Below are positions 56,081 to 64,000 of a stretch of DNA of 64,000 nt, in pieces; within the stretch, counting starts at the first letter, position 1, and each line of letters starts with the position of its first letter. A model generated the notes under the pieces. It worked only from the letters and a program-made list of their open reading frames with translations, searched no databases and had not been told where the DNA came from. This stretch comes from Inconstantimicrobium porci. GTDB lineage: Bacteria; Bacillota; Clostridia; Clostridiales; Clostridiaceae. A program made the translations under genes and the position numbers. Where the stretch lies: positions 310,001-374,000 of the forward strand of contig NZ_VULX01000001.1 in the NCBI RefSeq assembly GCF_009696465.1, given 5' to 3'.

Positions 56081-56789
56081 CTTCATCACCTAATTCATAT
56101 AAATATTTAACTTCTTTATCAGTAAGGTATCTCCATTCACCCACCTTAGTATCAAGCTTAATCTTGCCAATTGATACTCTCTTTAAAGATATAACATCGT
56201 GATTAAAGACTTTACACATTTTTCTAACCTGTCTGTTCTTTCCTTCATGTATAATTATTCTTACCTTGGATTTATTTTTAAATGTTTCTATAACTTCTAT
56301 CTTAGATTTAGCAGTTATATATCCTCCAATATCAACACCATTTTCAAATAAGTCTATTTCATCAGGTGTAAAACAACCTTTTACAACAGCTTCATAAACC
56401 TTATTTATCTCAACCCTTGGATGTATAATATTATTATATACGTCGCCATCATTAGTCAAAAGCAATAATCCTGAAGTATCATAATCAAGTCTTCCTATAG
56501 GAAATATCCTTTCCTTGACATCAATAATGTCTATTACTGTTTTTCTGCCTCTGTCATCTGTAACAGACGTAATAACTCCTGTAGGTTTATTTATGGCTAT
56601 ATATACCTTTTCTTCACATGGCACAATCTTTCTGCCATTATAAATTACTTCGTCATTTTCATCTACTTTTGTTCCAAGCTCTGTAATTGTAATACCATTT
56701 ACTGTTACAAGTCCATTTTGTATGTATTCTTCACATTTTCTTCTCGATGCGACTCCACATCTTGCCATATATTTTTGTAGTCTTTCCAT
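56073..56789 (-). CDS. rluB: rRNA pseudouridine synthase RluB/RsuA family
   Basis: The 238-residue enzyme has an N-terminal S4 RNA-binding domain (LQKYMARCGVASRRKCEEYI) and the RsuA/RluB catalytic domain with the catalytic aspartate in IGRLDYDTSGLLLLTNDG, and INKPTGVITSV, GKNRQVRKMC. In Firmicutes this is usually RluB, modifying 23S rRNA near position 2605, but RsuA and RluE are related; subclass is inferred. ATG follows GGAGTGATTTATA. It is coupled to mnmM, and separated from the Cys-rich gene by a terminator. Identity at the family level is secure. Confidence 0.93.
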   Translation of the reverse strand: MERLQKYMARCGVASRRKCEEYIQNGLVTVNGITITELGTKVDENDEVIYNGRKIVPCEEKVYIAINKPTGVITSVTDDRGRKTVIDIIDVKERIFPIGRLDYDTSGLLLLTNDGDVYNNIIHPRVEINKVYEAVVKGCFTPDEIDLFENGVDIGGYITAKSKIEVIETFKNKSKVRIIIHEGKNRQVRKMCKVFNHDVISLKRVSIGKIKLDTKVGEWRYLTDKEVKYLYELGDEDV

Positions 56790-56854
56790 TATAAATCACT
56801 CCATTACTATCTGTTATTTTAAAGCCAAAATATATTTTATTCAAGTAATTTATA

Positions 56855-56892
56855 TAAGATAAAAGGGCTGCAAGTTACCTTGCAACCCTTTT
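56855..56892 (-). terminator. terminator after the Cys-rich gene
   Basis: On - AAAAGGGTTGCAAG and CTTGCAGCCCTTTT (56861-56892) pair over 14 nt (one G-U pair) with a 4-nt loop and end in T4. Confidence 0.8.
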
Positions 56893-56914
56893 ATATACAA
56901 AAGAAATCTAAATT

Positions 56915-57121
56915 TTAGAAAAAGAAAAAACCACCTAAAAGAAGCAGTAACCATATTGGGCTGTTGTTAAATCCGCCATTGCCATTTCCTCTGCCGCAAT
57001 TATTTGGGCAGCATGGTCTGCAAGATTGTTGGCAACATCTCTGGCACTGACAATTCTGACAACATCTGTTGCAGCTTCTATTACAGCAAGTATTGCAATT
57101 ATTACATCCGCATCTTGACAT
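56915..57121 (-). CDS. small Cys-rich protein with hydrophobic C-terminus, coat/exosporium-like
   Basis: A 68-residue protein, MSRCGCNNCNTCCNRSC at the start, with 16 cysteines in the first 42 residues in CC and CxC patterns mixed with Arg, Asn and Gln, then a Gly/Asn spacer and the hydrophobic end SPIWLLLLLGGFFFF. Cys-rich proteins of this type occur in clostridial spore coat/exosporium layers, where they form disulphide networks. I start at ATG with GAGGTGATAAAC upstream. The upstream -10 CATACAAT fits mother-cell sigma-E/K, which supports a spore role. No named family is recognised; function is inference. Confidence 0.75.
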   Translation of the reverse strand: MSRCGCNNCNTCCNRSCNRCCQNCQCQRCCQQSCRPCCPNNCGRGNGNGGFNNSPIWLLLLLGGFFFF

Positions 57122-57154
57122 GTTTATCACCTCAATAATCTTTTGTTATACTAC

Positions 57155-57162
57155 ATTGTATG
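57155..57162 (-). promoter_or_regulatory. sigma-E/sigma-K-like -10 for the Cys-rich gene
   Basis: On - CATACAAT at 57162 to 57155 is identical to the sigma-E -10 consensus CATACAMT. The -35 is poor (GTAGAAT at 14-bp spacing). It is also inside a 15-bp palindrome CTACAT-TGT-ATGTAG. Confidence 0.5.
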
Positions 57163-57261
57163 TAGATATTAAAAAAATTCTACATTTTTCTCCTATAAAT
57201 TCAAAAAATATAATTAAACATAAATTCTTAATAAATAATAAACATTAACGATTTTGTAATA

Positions 57262-57270
57262 TGCTATATT
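57262..57270 (+). promoter_or_regulatory. possible extended -10 for the AI-2E permease gene
   Basis: TGC-TATATT at 57262-57270 is an extended -10, about 60 bp before the TTG start. The -35 is unclear. Confidence 0.35.
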
Positions 57271-57329
57271 TTATTAAATAGGAAATTATGATAATATTAT
57301 ATTTATTAATATATTAAAGGAGTGATTAT

Positions 57330-58451
57330 TTGAAAGAATTTCTTAAGAAGAAGTCTAGGACTGTTGAATTTATTGTATCAGTTTTAATTATATATATATG
57401 TATAAAAATAATTAACAACTATCAGTATTTCTTTGACAGTCTTAATAGTTTATATAACATTTTAACACCATTTATTTTGGCCTTTATATTTGCATATGTA
57501 CTAAACCCAGTAATGAATTTATTCGAAAGAAAACTTAAACTTAACAGAAAAATAAGCATAACACTTACATATGTTTTAATAATAGCCTTCTTATTCTTAA
57601 TTGGTGTTTCATTAATACCAAAAATCTATAATAACCTGATTGATATTTCCAGAAATCTTCCATCATTTATCTCTGATATACAGCAATGGGGAGATTCAGT
57701 AATATCAAAAAATAAAGTATTCAATGATATAGCAAATAATGTACATTTAGATCCTAATATGATTTTTTCAAAGGCTAAAGATTTATTAGCTAATGGTTTA
57801 AATGTTATGTTAAGCAGTACACTAAGCTTTACAAGCTCATTTATAAAAGTAGTATTAGGTTTTCTAATTTCAATTTACGTTCTGTATGATAAAGAAAAGT
57901 TTATAGGTATAGGCAAAAAATCTATTTTCCTTTTATTTAGAGAAAAATGGGGCAGAAGAATTGTTGAATTGATTAAAAATATTCATAGATTAATCGGTGT
58001 TTATATAGGAATAAAAGGTCTTGATTCACTGATTATTGGTATTATAGCATTCATAGGTTTATCAATATTCAAATGCAAATATAGTATTATAGTCGCTATA
58101 ATTGTAGGTATAACAAATATGATTCCTTACTTTGGGCCATTTATAGGTATGCTTTGCGGATTCCTTGTTAATATATTCTTCAATCCATTAACAGCCTTTA
58201 TCGTAGTTATTTTCTTATTTGCATTACAGCAATTTGATGCATGGTTCTTAGATCCTAAGCTTATTGGCAACAGAGTGGGTTTAAGTCCATACTTTGTAAT
58301 ACTTGCTGTTACTATCGGTGGGGGGTTTTATGGAACTATAGGTATGATACTTGCAGTTCCTGTGATGGCTGTGATTAAACTATACTGGTATAGAATTATT
58401 AATAAAATTGAATCACTTTATAATAAAGATATAATAAAAAAGGATGCTTAA
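57330..58451 (+). CDS. AI-2E family transporter
   Basis: The 373-residue membrane protein belongs to the AI-2E transporter / PerM superfamily (UPF0118). It has two N-terminal membrane segments, a soluble region (about 100-165), then about five more, with the family pattern LLAFIFAYVLNPVMN-like TPFILAFIFAYVLNPVMN, a region ITNMIPYFGPFIG and LDPKLIGNRVGLSPYFVI ending in PVMAV. Members have diverse roles (autoinducer-2 export, Na/H antiport, sporulation YtvI), and the substrate cannot be read here. Proximity to spoIVA suggests, but does not prove, a sporulation role. TTG start after AAAGGAGTGATTA. Confidence 0.85.
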   Translation: MKEFLKKKSRTVEFIVSVLIIYICIKIINNYQYFFDSLNSLYNILTPFILAFIFAYVLNPVMNLFERKLKLNRKISITLTYVLIIAFLFLIGVSLIPKIYNNLIDISRNLPSFISDIQQWGDSVISKNKVFNDIANNVHLDPNMIFSKAKDLLANGLNVMLSSTLSFTSSFIKVVLGFLISIYVLYDKEKFIGIGKKSIFLLFREKWGRRIVELIKNIHRLIGVYIGIKGLDSLIIGIIAFIGLSIFKCKYSIIVAIIVGITNMIPYFGPFIGMLCGFLVNIFFNPLTAFIVVIFLFALQQFDAWFLDPKLIGNRVGLSPYFVILAVTIGGGFYGTIGMILAVPVMAVIKLYWYRIINKIESLYNKDIIKKDA

Positions 58452-58468
58452 ATAAAGCATCCTTTTTT
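58436..58468. terminator. bidirectional terminator between the permease and spoIVA
   Basis: AAAAAAGGATGCTT and AAGCATCCTTTTTT are perfect 14-nt arms with a 5-nt loop, overlapping the permease stop codon and closing spoIVA on the other strand. Confidence 0.85.
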
Positions 58469-58471
58469 AAT

Positions 58472-59953
58472 TTATAATATTAGGCAGATAAAATCGCCAT
58501 CACCTTCATTGATAATTTTCTGCAGAGTCTGTTGCATTTTAACCTGTACATTTTCTGGCATTTTATATAGTTTGTTTTGAAGGCCATCTTTAACCAGCAT
58601 CTCTAAAGATTTTCCAAACATATTACTCTGCCATAACTTTGATGGATCATTCTCAAATTGCTCAAGCAAAGATTTGACCAATTCTTCTGTTTCTTTTTCA
58701 GAACCCATTATAGGAGAAATCTCAGTCTTAATATCTGCTTTAATCAGATGCAAACTAGGAGCACTCGCTTTAAGTTTCACTCCGTATTTAGTTCCCTGTC
58801 TTACTATCTCAGGCTCTTCAAACTTCATCTCAGAGAGCTGAGGAGCTACCAGACCATAGCCAGTTTCCTTTACATCTTTTATTGCATCAGCAACTTTATC
58901 AAACTCTATCTTTGCATGGTTTAATTCTTTAATCAAACTTAGAAGATCACTTTCATTTTTAATATCGTTACCACACATTTCGCTTAATATTTTGTAGAAA
59001 ATATTAGCTTTAGGATTTAAATTTACAGTAGCATTACCACAACCCAAATCCATTTCTGCTATATCTGTATCTCCAATGCAGTCATCCTCTTCACAATATT
59101 TTTTTATGCATGTTTTTATGTCTCTGACTTTGAATATGTTTTTGCACATATCTTTAACTATGTTTAGGAACTTTTCTTTCAGCCAATGTGATGAATCCAG
59201 CTTTTCAATCCATTCAGGCATATCAATATTAATCTCTTTAACTGGGAATTCCTTTAATATACTTACAAACAGTTCACTAATATCATTTTCCTGCATATTA
59301 GATACATCAATGGCCTTTACTGGTACATTATACTTATCAGTCATATCCTTCTGAAGTGTTTTTGTTTCTGGAGCATTAGGCTTAGTAGAATTTAGAATTA
59401 TTATAAAAGGCTTATTTAATGTTTTTAGTTCATTAACAACTCTTTCTTCAGGCTCCTGGTAATCTTCTCTTGCAATCCCTGTAATGCTTCCATCTGTAGT
59501 TACAACGAAACCGATTGTAGAATGGTCTGTGATAACTTTTTTAGTGCCTATTTCAGCAGCATCTTCAAATGGAATTGCATAGTCAAACCAAGGAGTATTG
59601 ACCATTTTAGTATCTTCGCCTTCTAAGTATCCTAACGCGCTCTTTACAATATATCCCACACAATCTACAAGTCTTATGTTAAATTTGATACCTTCATCTA
59701 GGTCAATTTCAACTGCCTCATTTGGAACAAATTTAGGTTCTGTAGTATGAATGCTTTTTCCTGAACCACTTTGAGGCAGCTCATCCTTTGCTCTTTCTTT
59801 TTTATAGGTATTTTCTATTTTAGGTATTACCATAAGATCCATGAACCTTTTAATGAAAGTAGATTTACCTGTTCTTACAGGACCTACAACCCCCACGTAT
59901 ATGTCTCCCTGGGTTCTTTCAGCAATATCTTTATAAATATTGTAATTATCCAT
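58472..59953 (-). CDS. spoIVA: stage IV sporulation protein A
   Basis: SpoIVA is the cytoskeletal ATPase that coats the forespore and is the base of the coat. The 493-residue length and the sequence are standard: Walker A VGVVGPVRTGKSTF near residue 25, the conserved Walker-B/Sensor region around RLVDCVGY, TTDGSITGIAREDY, a middle domain and a C-terminal segment. ATG follows GGAGGTTCAAT. On the - strand GCATATT (60014 to 60008) fits a sigma-E -35, but no clear -10 is at the right distance, so the mother-cell promoter is only suggested. Identity is secure. Confidence 0.97.
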   Translation of the reverse strand: MDNYNIYKDIAERTQGDIYVGVVGPVRTGKSTFIKRFMDLMVIPKIENTYKKERAKDELPQSGSGKSIHTTEPKFVPNEAVEIDLDEGIKFNIRLVDCVGYIVKSALGYLEGEDTKMVNTPWFDYAIPFEDAAEIGTKKVITDHSTIGFVVTTDGSITGIAREDYQEPEERVVNELKTLNKPFIIILNSTKPNAPETKTLQKDMTDKYNVPVKAIDVSNMQENDISELFVSILKEFPVKEINIDMPEWIEKLDSSHWLKEKFLNIVKDMCKNIFKVRDIKTCIKKYCEEDDCIGDTDIAEMDLGCGNATVNLNPKANIFYKILSEMCGNDIKNESDLLSLIKELNHAKIEFDKVADAIKDVKETGYGLVAPQLSEMKFEEPEIVRQGTKYGVKLKASAPSLHLIKADIKTEISPIMGSEKETEELVKSLLEQFENDPSKLWQSNMFGKSLEMLVKDGLQNKLYKMPENVQVKMQQTLQKIINEGDGDFICLIL

Positions 59954-60020
59954 ATTGAACCTCCTATATTATTTTTAACAATATATATATATTGGATAAT
60001 TACAGTAAATATGCTCTAAA

Positions 60021-60053
60021 ACAAAAAAAAGACAGGATTTTATTCCTGTCTTT
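60021..60053 (-). terminator. terminator after der
   Basis: On - AAAGACAGGA and TCCTGTCTTT form a 10-bp stem with a 6-nt loop, followed by a run of T residues. Confidence 0.85.
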
Positions 60054-60057
60054 AAAT

Positions 60058-61371
60058 TTATTTCTTTTCTCTATATTCAATTTCAAGTCCAGTTCCTTCA
60101 AAATCAAAACTGTTTCTTAACTGATTTTCTAAATATCTTTGATAAGAGAAGTGAACTGCGCTAGAATCATTAACGAATAAAACAAACTTTGGTGGTTTTA
60201 CTGCAACTTGTGTTACATAGTAAATCTTTAATCTCTTTAATGCAACTGTTGGGGGCTCCTTCATTAAGACTGCCTTACTTATTACATCATTTAAAACACC
60301 TGTAGCAACTCTCTTATTATAATTGTCATAACATGCTTTAGCCATGTCTAAAACCTTATGAACACGCTGTCCTGTTAATGCTGATATGAATAAATATGGA
60401 GCATATGATAAGAAGTTAAGTTTCTGCTGCATATCTTTCTTAAAGTTAATCATAGTCTTATCATCTTTTTCTATCAAATCCCACTTATTTACAATAACCA
60501 TTATAGCCTTATTCATTTCATGAGCATAACCAATTATCTTTTCATCCTGTTCTGTAACACCCTCTGTTGCATCAACCATTAGTATACAGACATCCGCTTT
60601 TTCTACAGCAGCATATGTTCTAATTACACTGTAACGTTCTATTTCTTCTTTCACCTTGCTCTTACGTCTAATTCCAGCTGTATCAATAAGTATAAACTTA
60701 CCCTGTTCAGTTTCAAGGTAGCTATCTATAGAATCACGTGTTGTACCAGGTACATTACTTACAATCACTCTCTCTTCACCAAGAAGTTTATTTATAAGAG
60801 AAGACTTACCTACGTTAGGCTTACCTATCATTGCTATTCTTATATATTCATCATCTTCATCTTCGTTTGGAAGATCCTTAAAGTGCTTAACAACCTCATC
60901 AAGCATATCCCCAAGACCAAGTCCTTGAGAAGCTGATATTGTAATAGGATCACCTATACCTAGATTATAGAACTCAAAGCAGTTGCTTTCATCTTTAAGA
61001 TTATCAATCTTATTAACTACAAGTACTACCGGCTTTTTGCTCTTTCTAAGCATCTGAGCTACTTCTGAATCAGCTGCAGTCATTCCTTCTTTACCGTCAA
61101 CGATAAATACAATAACATCAGCAGTTTCAATAGCAATCTGTGCCTGTCTTCTCATCTGCTTTACTATAATGTCATTATTTTCAGGTTCTATACCACCTGT
61201 ATCAATCATTGTAAAATTGTAATTTAACCATTCTGCTTCTGCATATACTCTGTCTCTTGTTACACCTGGAGTATCTTGAACTATTGAAATTCTTTTTCCA
61301 GCTAATCTATTAAATAATGTTGACTTTCCTACATTAGGTCTTCCAACAAACGCTACTATTGGTTTTGCCAT
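60058..61371 (-). CDS. der: ribosome-associated GTPase Der (EngA)
   Basis: Der is the tandem-GTPase required for 50S subunit assembly. The 437-residue protein has two G domains, first [12 protein letters not shown] with DTPGVTR and DTGG, then [12 protein letters not shown] with VPGTTRD and DTAGIRRK, and a C-terminal KH-like domain. I start at ATG (MAKPIVAF) with GAGGAGGAATAAAG upstream; a longer frame from 61392 overlaps the preceding gene. It lies 5 bp after the PDZ/radical-SAM gene, which suggests one transcript. Identity is secure. Confidence 0.97.
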   Translation of the reverse strand: MAKPIVAFVGRPNVGKSTLFNRLAGKRISIVQDTPGVTRDRVYAEAEWLNYNFTMIDTGGIEPENNDIIVKQMRRQAQIAIETADVIVFIVDGKEGMTAADSEVAQMLRKSKKPVVLVVNKIDNLKDESNCFEFYNLGIGDPITISASQGLGLGDMLDEVVKHFKDLPNEDEDDEYIRIAMIGKPNVGKSSLINKLLGEERVIVSNVPGTTRDSIDSYLETEQGKFILIDTAGIRRKSKVKEEIERYSVIRTYAAVEKADVCILMVDATEGVTEQDEKIIGYAHEMNKAIMVIVNKWDLIEKDDKTMINFKKDMQQKLNFLSYAPYLFISALTGQRVHKVLDMAKACYDNYNKRVATGVLNDVISKAVLMKEPPTVALKRLKIYYVTQVAVKPPKFVLFVNDSSAVHFSYQRYLENQLRNSFDFEGTGLEIEYREKK

Positions 61372-61376
61372 ATGCT

Positions 61377-62711
61377 TTATTCCTCCTCGCAATATTCATT
61401 TATTAAATCGATAAGATCCTCGCCTGTATAATCACAAATTATAATCTTAACATCTAACTTTTCTTCTAAGTCTTTTACTTTATAATCGTCAAGCATTATC
61501 TGCTCATCATTATCAGCTAATTCATATCCTTTTCTAAACATATTGCTAGACATAATAAGATAATCTGTATTAATCTTATCTTTTATCTGGTTTATTATAT
61601 CAGTACCAGTTAAAAGTCCGGCAACAGTTATTGTTTCTCCAAAAAAATAATTAATAATCTTATATGTATCAATTTTTATGTTATTATTGGTTTTACTAAT
61701 ACATTCAGCAACAGCTTTAATTTCATCATAAGCTAAAACACCAGTAACCATTGAGAAACTTCCTCTGCCTGTTTTAGTTAACTTTTTAAGATCATTTTTA
61801 ATTGTATCTCTTAATAATCTTACCATTCCAATACCATCTTCAATCTGATTGTATCCATCATAAAACTCTGCAGATGGTATTTCTTCTTCTGCAGTTATAT
61901 AAAACTCGTCAGAAAGTCGTACAAATGGTTTACCTATTTCTTTTAAAGCTTTTTCTTGAAAAGCTCTCACATTTTGTATTTCTTTTTTTGCTGATTCTTT
62001 ATCAAATGTTTTTACTTTTTTTAGGCCTTCTCTAAATTTAGTAATTCCTATTGGAACTGCTGCTACATTCTGTACACTTGGATATAATTCATAGAGATCA
62101 TTAATAGTATTTAATAATTCATCACCATTATTTACTTCAGGTACAGTTACAATCTGTGCATTAATATGTATTTGTGCTTCTGCAAGTCTCTTTAGTCGCT
62201 CTAATATATTACCCGCAAATCTGTTATTTAGCATTTTTACTCTAAGCTCGGGATTTGTTGTATGTACAGAAACATTAATTGGACTTATTCTATATCTTAT
62301 AATTCTATCAATGTCTTCCTCTTTCATATTAGTAAGAGTAACAAAGTTTCCTTGTAAAAAAGACAATCTTGAATCATCATCTTTAAAATATAATGTATCT
62401 CTCATACCTTTAGGTAACTGATCAATAAAACAGAACATACAATTATTTGAACATCTCTTTGCTTTATCCATGATAGCCATATCAAACTCAACACCAAGTT
62501 CTTCTTCTATATCTTTTTCCGCTTCAATATCCCAGATTTCACCATCAGGTTTTTGAACTTCAATTTCTACATAATCATCAGACATAAGAAATCTAAAGTC
62601 TATTATATCTTTAACTTCAGTACCATTTATAGAAAGAATTATGTCGCCAACTTCAATTCCTAATTCCTCAGCTAAACTATTGGGAAGGATACTCTTTATT
62701 TTAGCATTCAT
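61377..62711 (-). CDS. PDZ/radical-SAM/DUF512 protein
   Basis: A 444-residue protein with an N-terminal PDZ-like domain (about 1-60; [24 protein letters not shown]), a radical-SAM-like domain with the cluster motif [17 protein letters not shown] (CxxxCxxC at about 87-94), [12 protein letters not shown], and a C-terminal DUF512 region ([20 protein letters not shown], ending in [16 protein letters not shown]). The family is conserved across Firmicutes, almost always beside der; its reaction is unknown. Gene order with der suggests a role in ribosome or RNA processing, which is an inference. Start is ATG; the ribosome binding site is AGAGGTGAGAATA. Confidence 0.88.
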   Translation of the reverse strand: MNAKIKSILPNSLAEELGIEVGDIILSINGTEVKDIIDFRFLMSDDYVEIEVQKPDGEIWDIEAEKDIEEELGVEFDMAIMDKAKRCSNNCMFCFIDQLPKGMRDTLYFKDDDSRLSFLQGNFVTLTNMKEEDIDRIIRYRISPINVSVHTTNPELRVKMLNNRFAGNILERLKRLAEAQIHINAQIVTVPEVNNGDELLNTINDLYELYPSVQNVAAVPIGITKFREGLKKVKTFDKESAKKEIQNVRAFQEKALKEIGKPFVRLSDEFYITAEEEIPSAEFYDGYNQIEDGIGMVRLLRDTIKNDLKKLTKTGRGSFSMVTGVLAYDEIKAVAECISKTNNNIKIDTYKIINYFFGETITVAGLLTGTDIINQIKDKINTDYLIMSSNMFRKGYELADNDEQIMLDDYKVKDLEEKLDVKIIICDYTGEDLIDLINEYCEEE

Positions 62712-62887
62712 ATTCTCACCTCTACGTTAATCTATCTATTGTATCTTAAATCCTGTAATAGATTTTGTCAACAAATATGTTCATTAGCCTATATATAGGA
62801 TGTAGAATAAGAGTATTTTATATGAATATTTATTATCTACTTAGAAACACTAAAAATATTATCATAGATTATAAAGGAGGTTTTTTA

Positions 62888-63473
62888 ATATTCGAACATA
62901 AAAAACAACTGCTACACGAGGTAAAAGTTGAAAAACCAAACCCTCAATACGCAGTACTAATACAGGAACAGTTAGGCGGTGGAAATTGAGAATTAAAAGC
63001 AGCCCTTCAATATCTGTCACAAAGCTTTAGAATTAAAGATTCTGAGATAAAGGATTTATTTTTAGATATCGGAGCAGAAGAATTAAGTCATATGGAAATG
63101 GTTGCTCAAACAATCAACTTATTAAATGGTCATGATGTAGATAACTGCAAAGTTAATAATGGTGAAATTCAAACTCATATACTTACTTTCAAATATAGCT
63201 TCAGAACAAAGAGCAAAAGTTGTATATGAGTATTTATACAGGCAGATCGAGGATAAAGAAGTAAGAGCTACAATAGATTTTCTTTTAAATCGAGAAGAGG
63301 CACATAATGCACTTTTTAGAGAAGCACTCAACAAGATTCAAAACACAGGTTCTAATAAAGATTTTGACGTAACTGAAGATTCTAAATTATACTTTAATTT
63401 ATCAAATCCTGGTCCATCACATGAACCACCAACTCCAACGCCTCCATCATTCGACAATCCAAGAAGACAGTAA
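62888..63473 (+). pseudogene. cotJC: cotJC pseudogene (manganese-catalase-like spore coat protein)
   Basis: The remnants clearly encode CotJC: FEHKKQLLHEVKVEKPNPQYA, LKAALQYLSQSF, IGAEELSHMEMV, SNIASEQRAKVVYEYL, RATIDFLLNREEAHNALF. Three lesions are seen. The start codon after GGAGG is ATA (62888-62890). An in-frame TGA at 62987-62989 replaces a codon that is usually glycine. Near 63185 the frame changes, and roughly 25 residues normally present before SNIASEQRA are missing, indicating an internal deletion. No cotJA or cotJB precedes. The ribosome binding site and terminator persist, so decay seems recent. Functional expression of the full protein is not possible. Confidence 0.85.
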
Positions 63474-63478
63474 TAAAG

Positions 63479-63514
63479 AAGATGACAGAATAAATATAGC
63501 TACTCTGTCATCTT
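63479..63514. terminator. bidirectional terminator between cotJC and phoU
   Basis: AAGATGACAGA and TCTGTCATCTT are perfect 11-nt arms with a 14-nt loop between two convergent genes. Confidence 0.75.
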
Positions 63515-63537
63515 AATTAATAATTCTAAATCTTATA

Positions 63538-64000
63538 TTATTCATTTAAATCAACATAGTTTCCTGTTTTCAGGTAGATTGTGAATTCACAAATATTAGT
63601 ACAGTGATCGGCAACCCTCTCTAAGTATTTTGAGACAAATAATAACTGTGATATCTGATTTGAATTAACATCCTGTGCACTAAGCTTCATTAACTCATCA
63701 AAGATCCTGCTACATAATTGATCAACTTCATTATCCATAATACATATCTTATAAGCTTCTTCAACATCACCAGATATATAAGTATCTATGGAGAAATTTA
63801 TCATGTGCTGTACTTTTTCTGCCATTAAAATAATATCTCTAAGGTTTTTAATATACGGTTCTTGTCCAATTTTTAATACAATTTTTGCAATATCTACAGC
63901 GTGATCAGCCATTCTCTCTAAGTCAGTGATTATTTTGGTAGTAGTAAAAATATTTCTAAGATCTATTGCCAATGGTTGATTTTGTGCAATAAGCTTAATT
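63538..64000 (-). CDS. phoU: phosphate transport regulator PhoU, 3' part
   Basis: The C-terminal part of PhoU, cut by the window end; the frame is open to the last base on the - strand (QPLAIDLRNIFTTTKIITDLERMADHAVDIAK). PhoU is a two-repeat helical protein that links the Pst phosphate transporter to the PhoR kinase. The family motif E-R-[MI]-A/G-D-H appears twice: DLERMADHAVDIAK and YLERVADHCTNICE. Metal-binding acidic residues are present in both. Genes upstream (probably pstB and others) lie beyond the window. A methionine at 63972 is not the start. Identity is secure. Confidence 0.95.
   Translation of the reverse strand, partial: IKLIAQNQPLAIDLRNIFTTTKIITDLERMADHAVDIAKIVLKIGQEPYIKNLRDIILMAEKVQHMINFSIDTYISGDVEEAYKICIMDNEVDQLCSRIFDELMKLSAQDVNSNQISQLLFVSKYLERVADHCTNICEFTIYLKTGNYVDLNE

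Noticed and set aside
59986-60014. Full sigma-E promoter for spoIVA.
   Set aside because: GCATATT fits a -35, but no acceptable CATACAMT-like -10 lies 14-15 bp downstream, only alternating AT.
62987-62989. TGA in cotJC as a selenocysteine or read-through codon.
   Set aside because: The family has glycine at this place, there is no visible SECIS-like hairpin, and the start codon and frame are also broken.

Overview
The window reads as one contiguous piece of the core chromosome of an AT-rich, endospore-forming Firmicute, most like Clostridium in the broad sense. The grounds are strong AT bias with AGA/ATA/GGA codon preference, purine-rich ribosome binding sites, frequent TTG and GTG starts, sporulation genes (spoVS, spoIVA, a SpoIIIE/FtsK translocase, a decayed cotJC, a dapG-type aspartokinase), CodY, RNase Y and the clostridial order lexA / Met-gamma-lyase family / hfq / miaA / mutL / mutS / miaB. 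I see no prophage, insertion sequence, integron, CRISPR array, tRNA or rRNA gene. Most of the DNA is housekeeping, so the interest lies in intergenic RNA structures, promoters and a few small or broken genes.

Layout. 1-40.7 kb is almost entirely on the + strand: trmD (3' end)-rplS-rbgA-rnhB, then yraN (- strand), comM-dprA-topA-codY, rpsB-tsf-pyrH-frr-uppS-cdsA, rseP-ispG, the rimP-nusA-ylxR-ylxQ-infB-rbfA-nrnA-truB-ribF operon, rpsO-pnp, ylmC-dapG-tepA-ftsK/spoIIIE-rimO-pgsA, recA, rny, spoVS, an aminotransferase, ptsH, purB and a Xer-type recombinase. From 40.8 kb the genes run mostly on the - strand: a small Cys-rich protein divergent from lexA, the Met-gamma-lyase family protein, hfq-miaA-mutL-mutS-miaB, a GNAT protein, ispH-cmk, a BaiN-like flavoprotein, an RpiR regulator, mnmM-rluB, a Cys-rich coat-like protein, spoIVA, a PDZ/radical-SAM protein with der, and the 3' part of phoU. 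A 51-residue ORF, an AI-2E family permease and the cotJC pseudogene are the + strand exceptions.

How the genes work together. The main themes are translation and ribosome biogenesis (rplS, rbgA, rpsB, tsf, frr, rimP, infB, rbfA, rpsO, rimO, der), RNA decay and RNA modification (pnp, rny, nrnA, hfq, trmD, truB, miaA, miaB, mnmM, rluB), isoprenoid and envelope lipid synthesis (uppS, cdsA, ispG, ispH, pgsA), DNA repair and recombination (recA, lexA, mutS, mutL, topA, dprA, xer) and sporulation. Many ribosomal and regulatory genes have a recognisable leader structure or promoter, described individually.

Main points for a second look: (i) the 364-bp recA-rny gap, which appears to encode a roughly 170-nt structured RNA on the - strand from a promoter overlapping that of rny; (ii) cotJC, which has lost its start codon, gained an in-frame TGA and suffered a frame-changing internal deletion, yet keeps an ideal ribosome binding site and terminator; (iii) a 16-bp-arm hairpin placed at the predicted transcript start of the xer gene; (iv) an apparently perfect sigma-H promoter before spoVS; (v) paired LexA-box candidates at recA and lexA; (vi) a terminator whose 3' arm carries the Shine-Dalgarno of tepA; (vii) absence of dxr and polC from their usual places.
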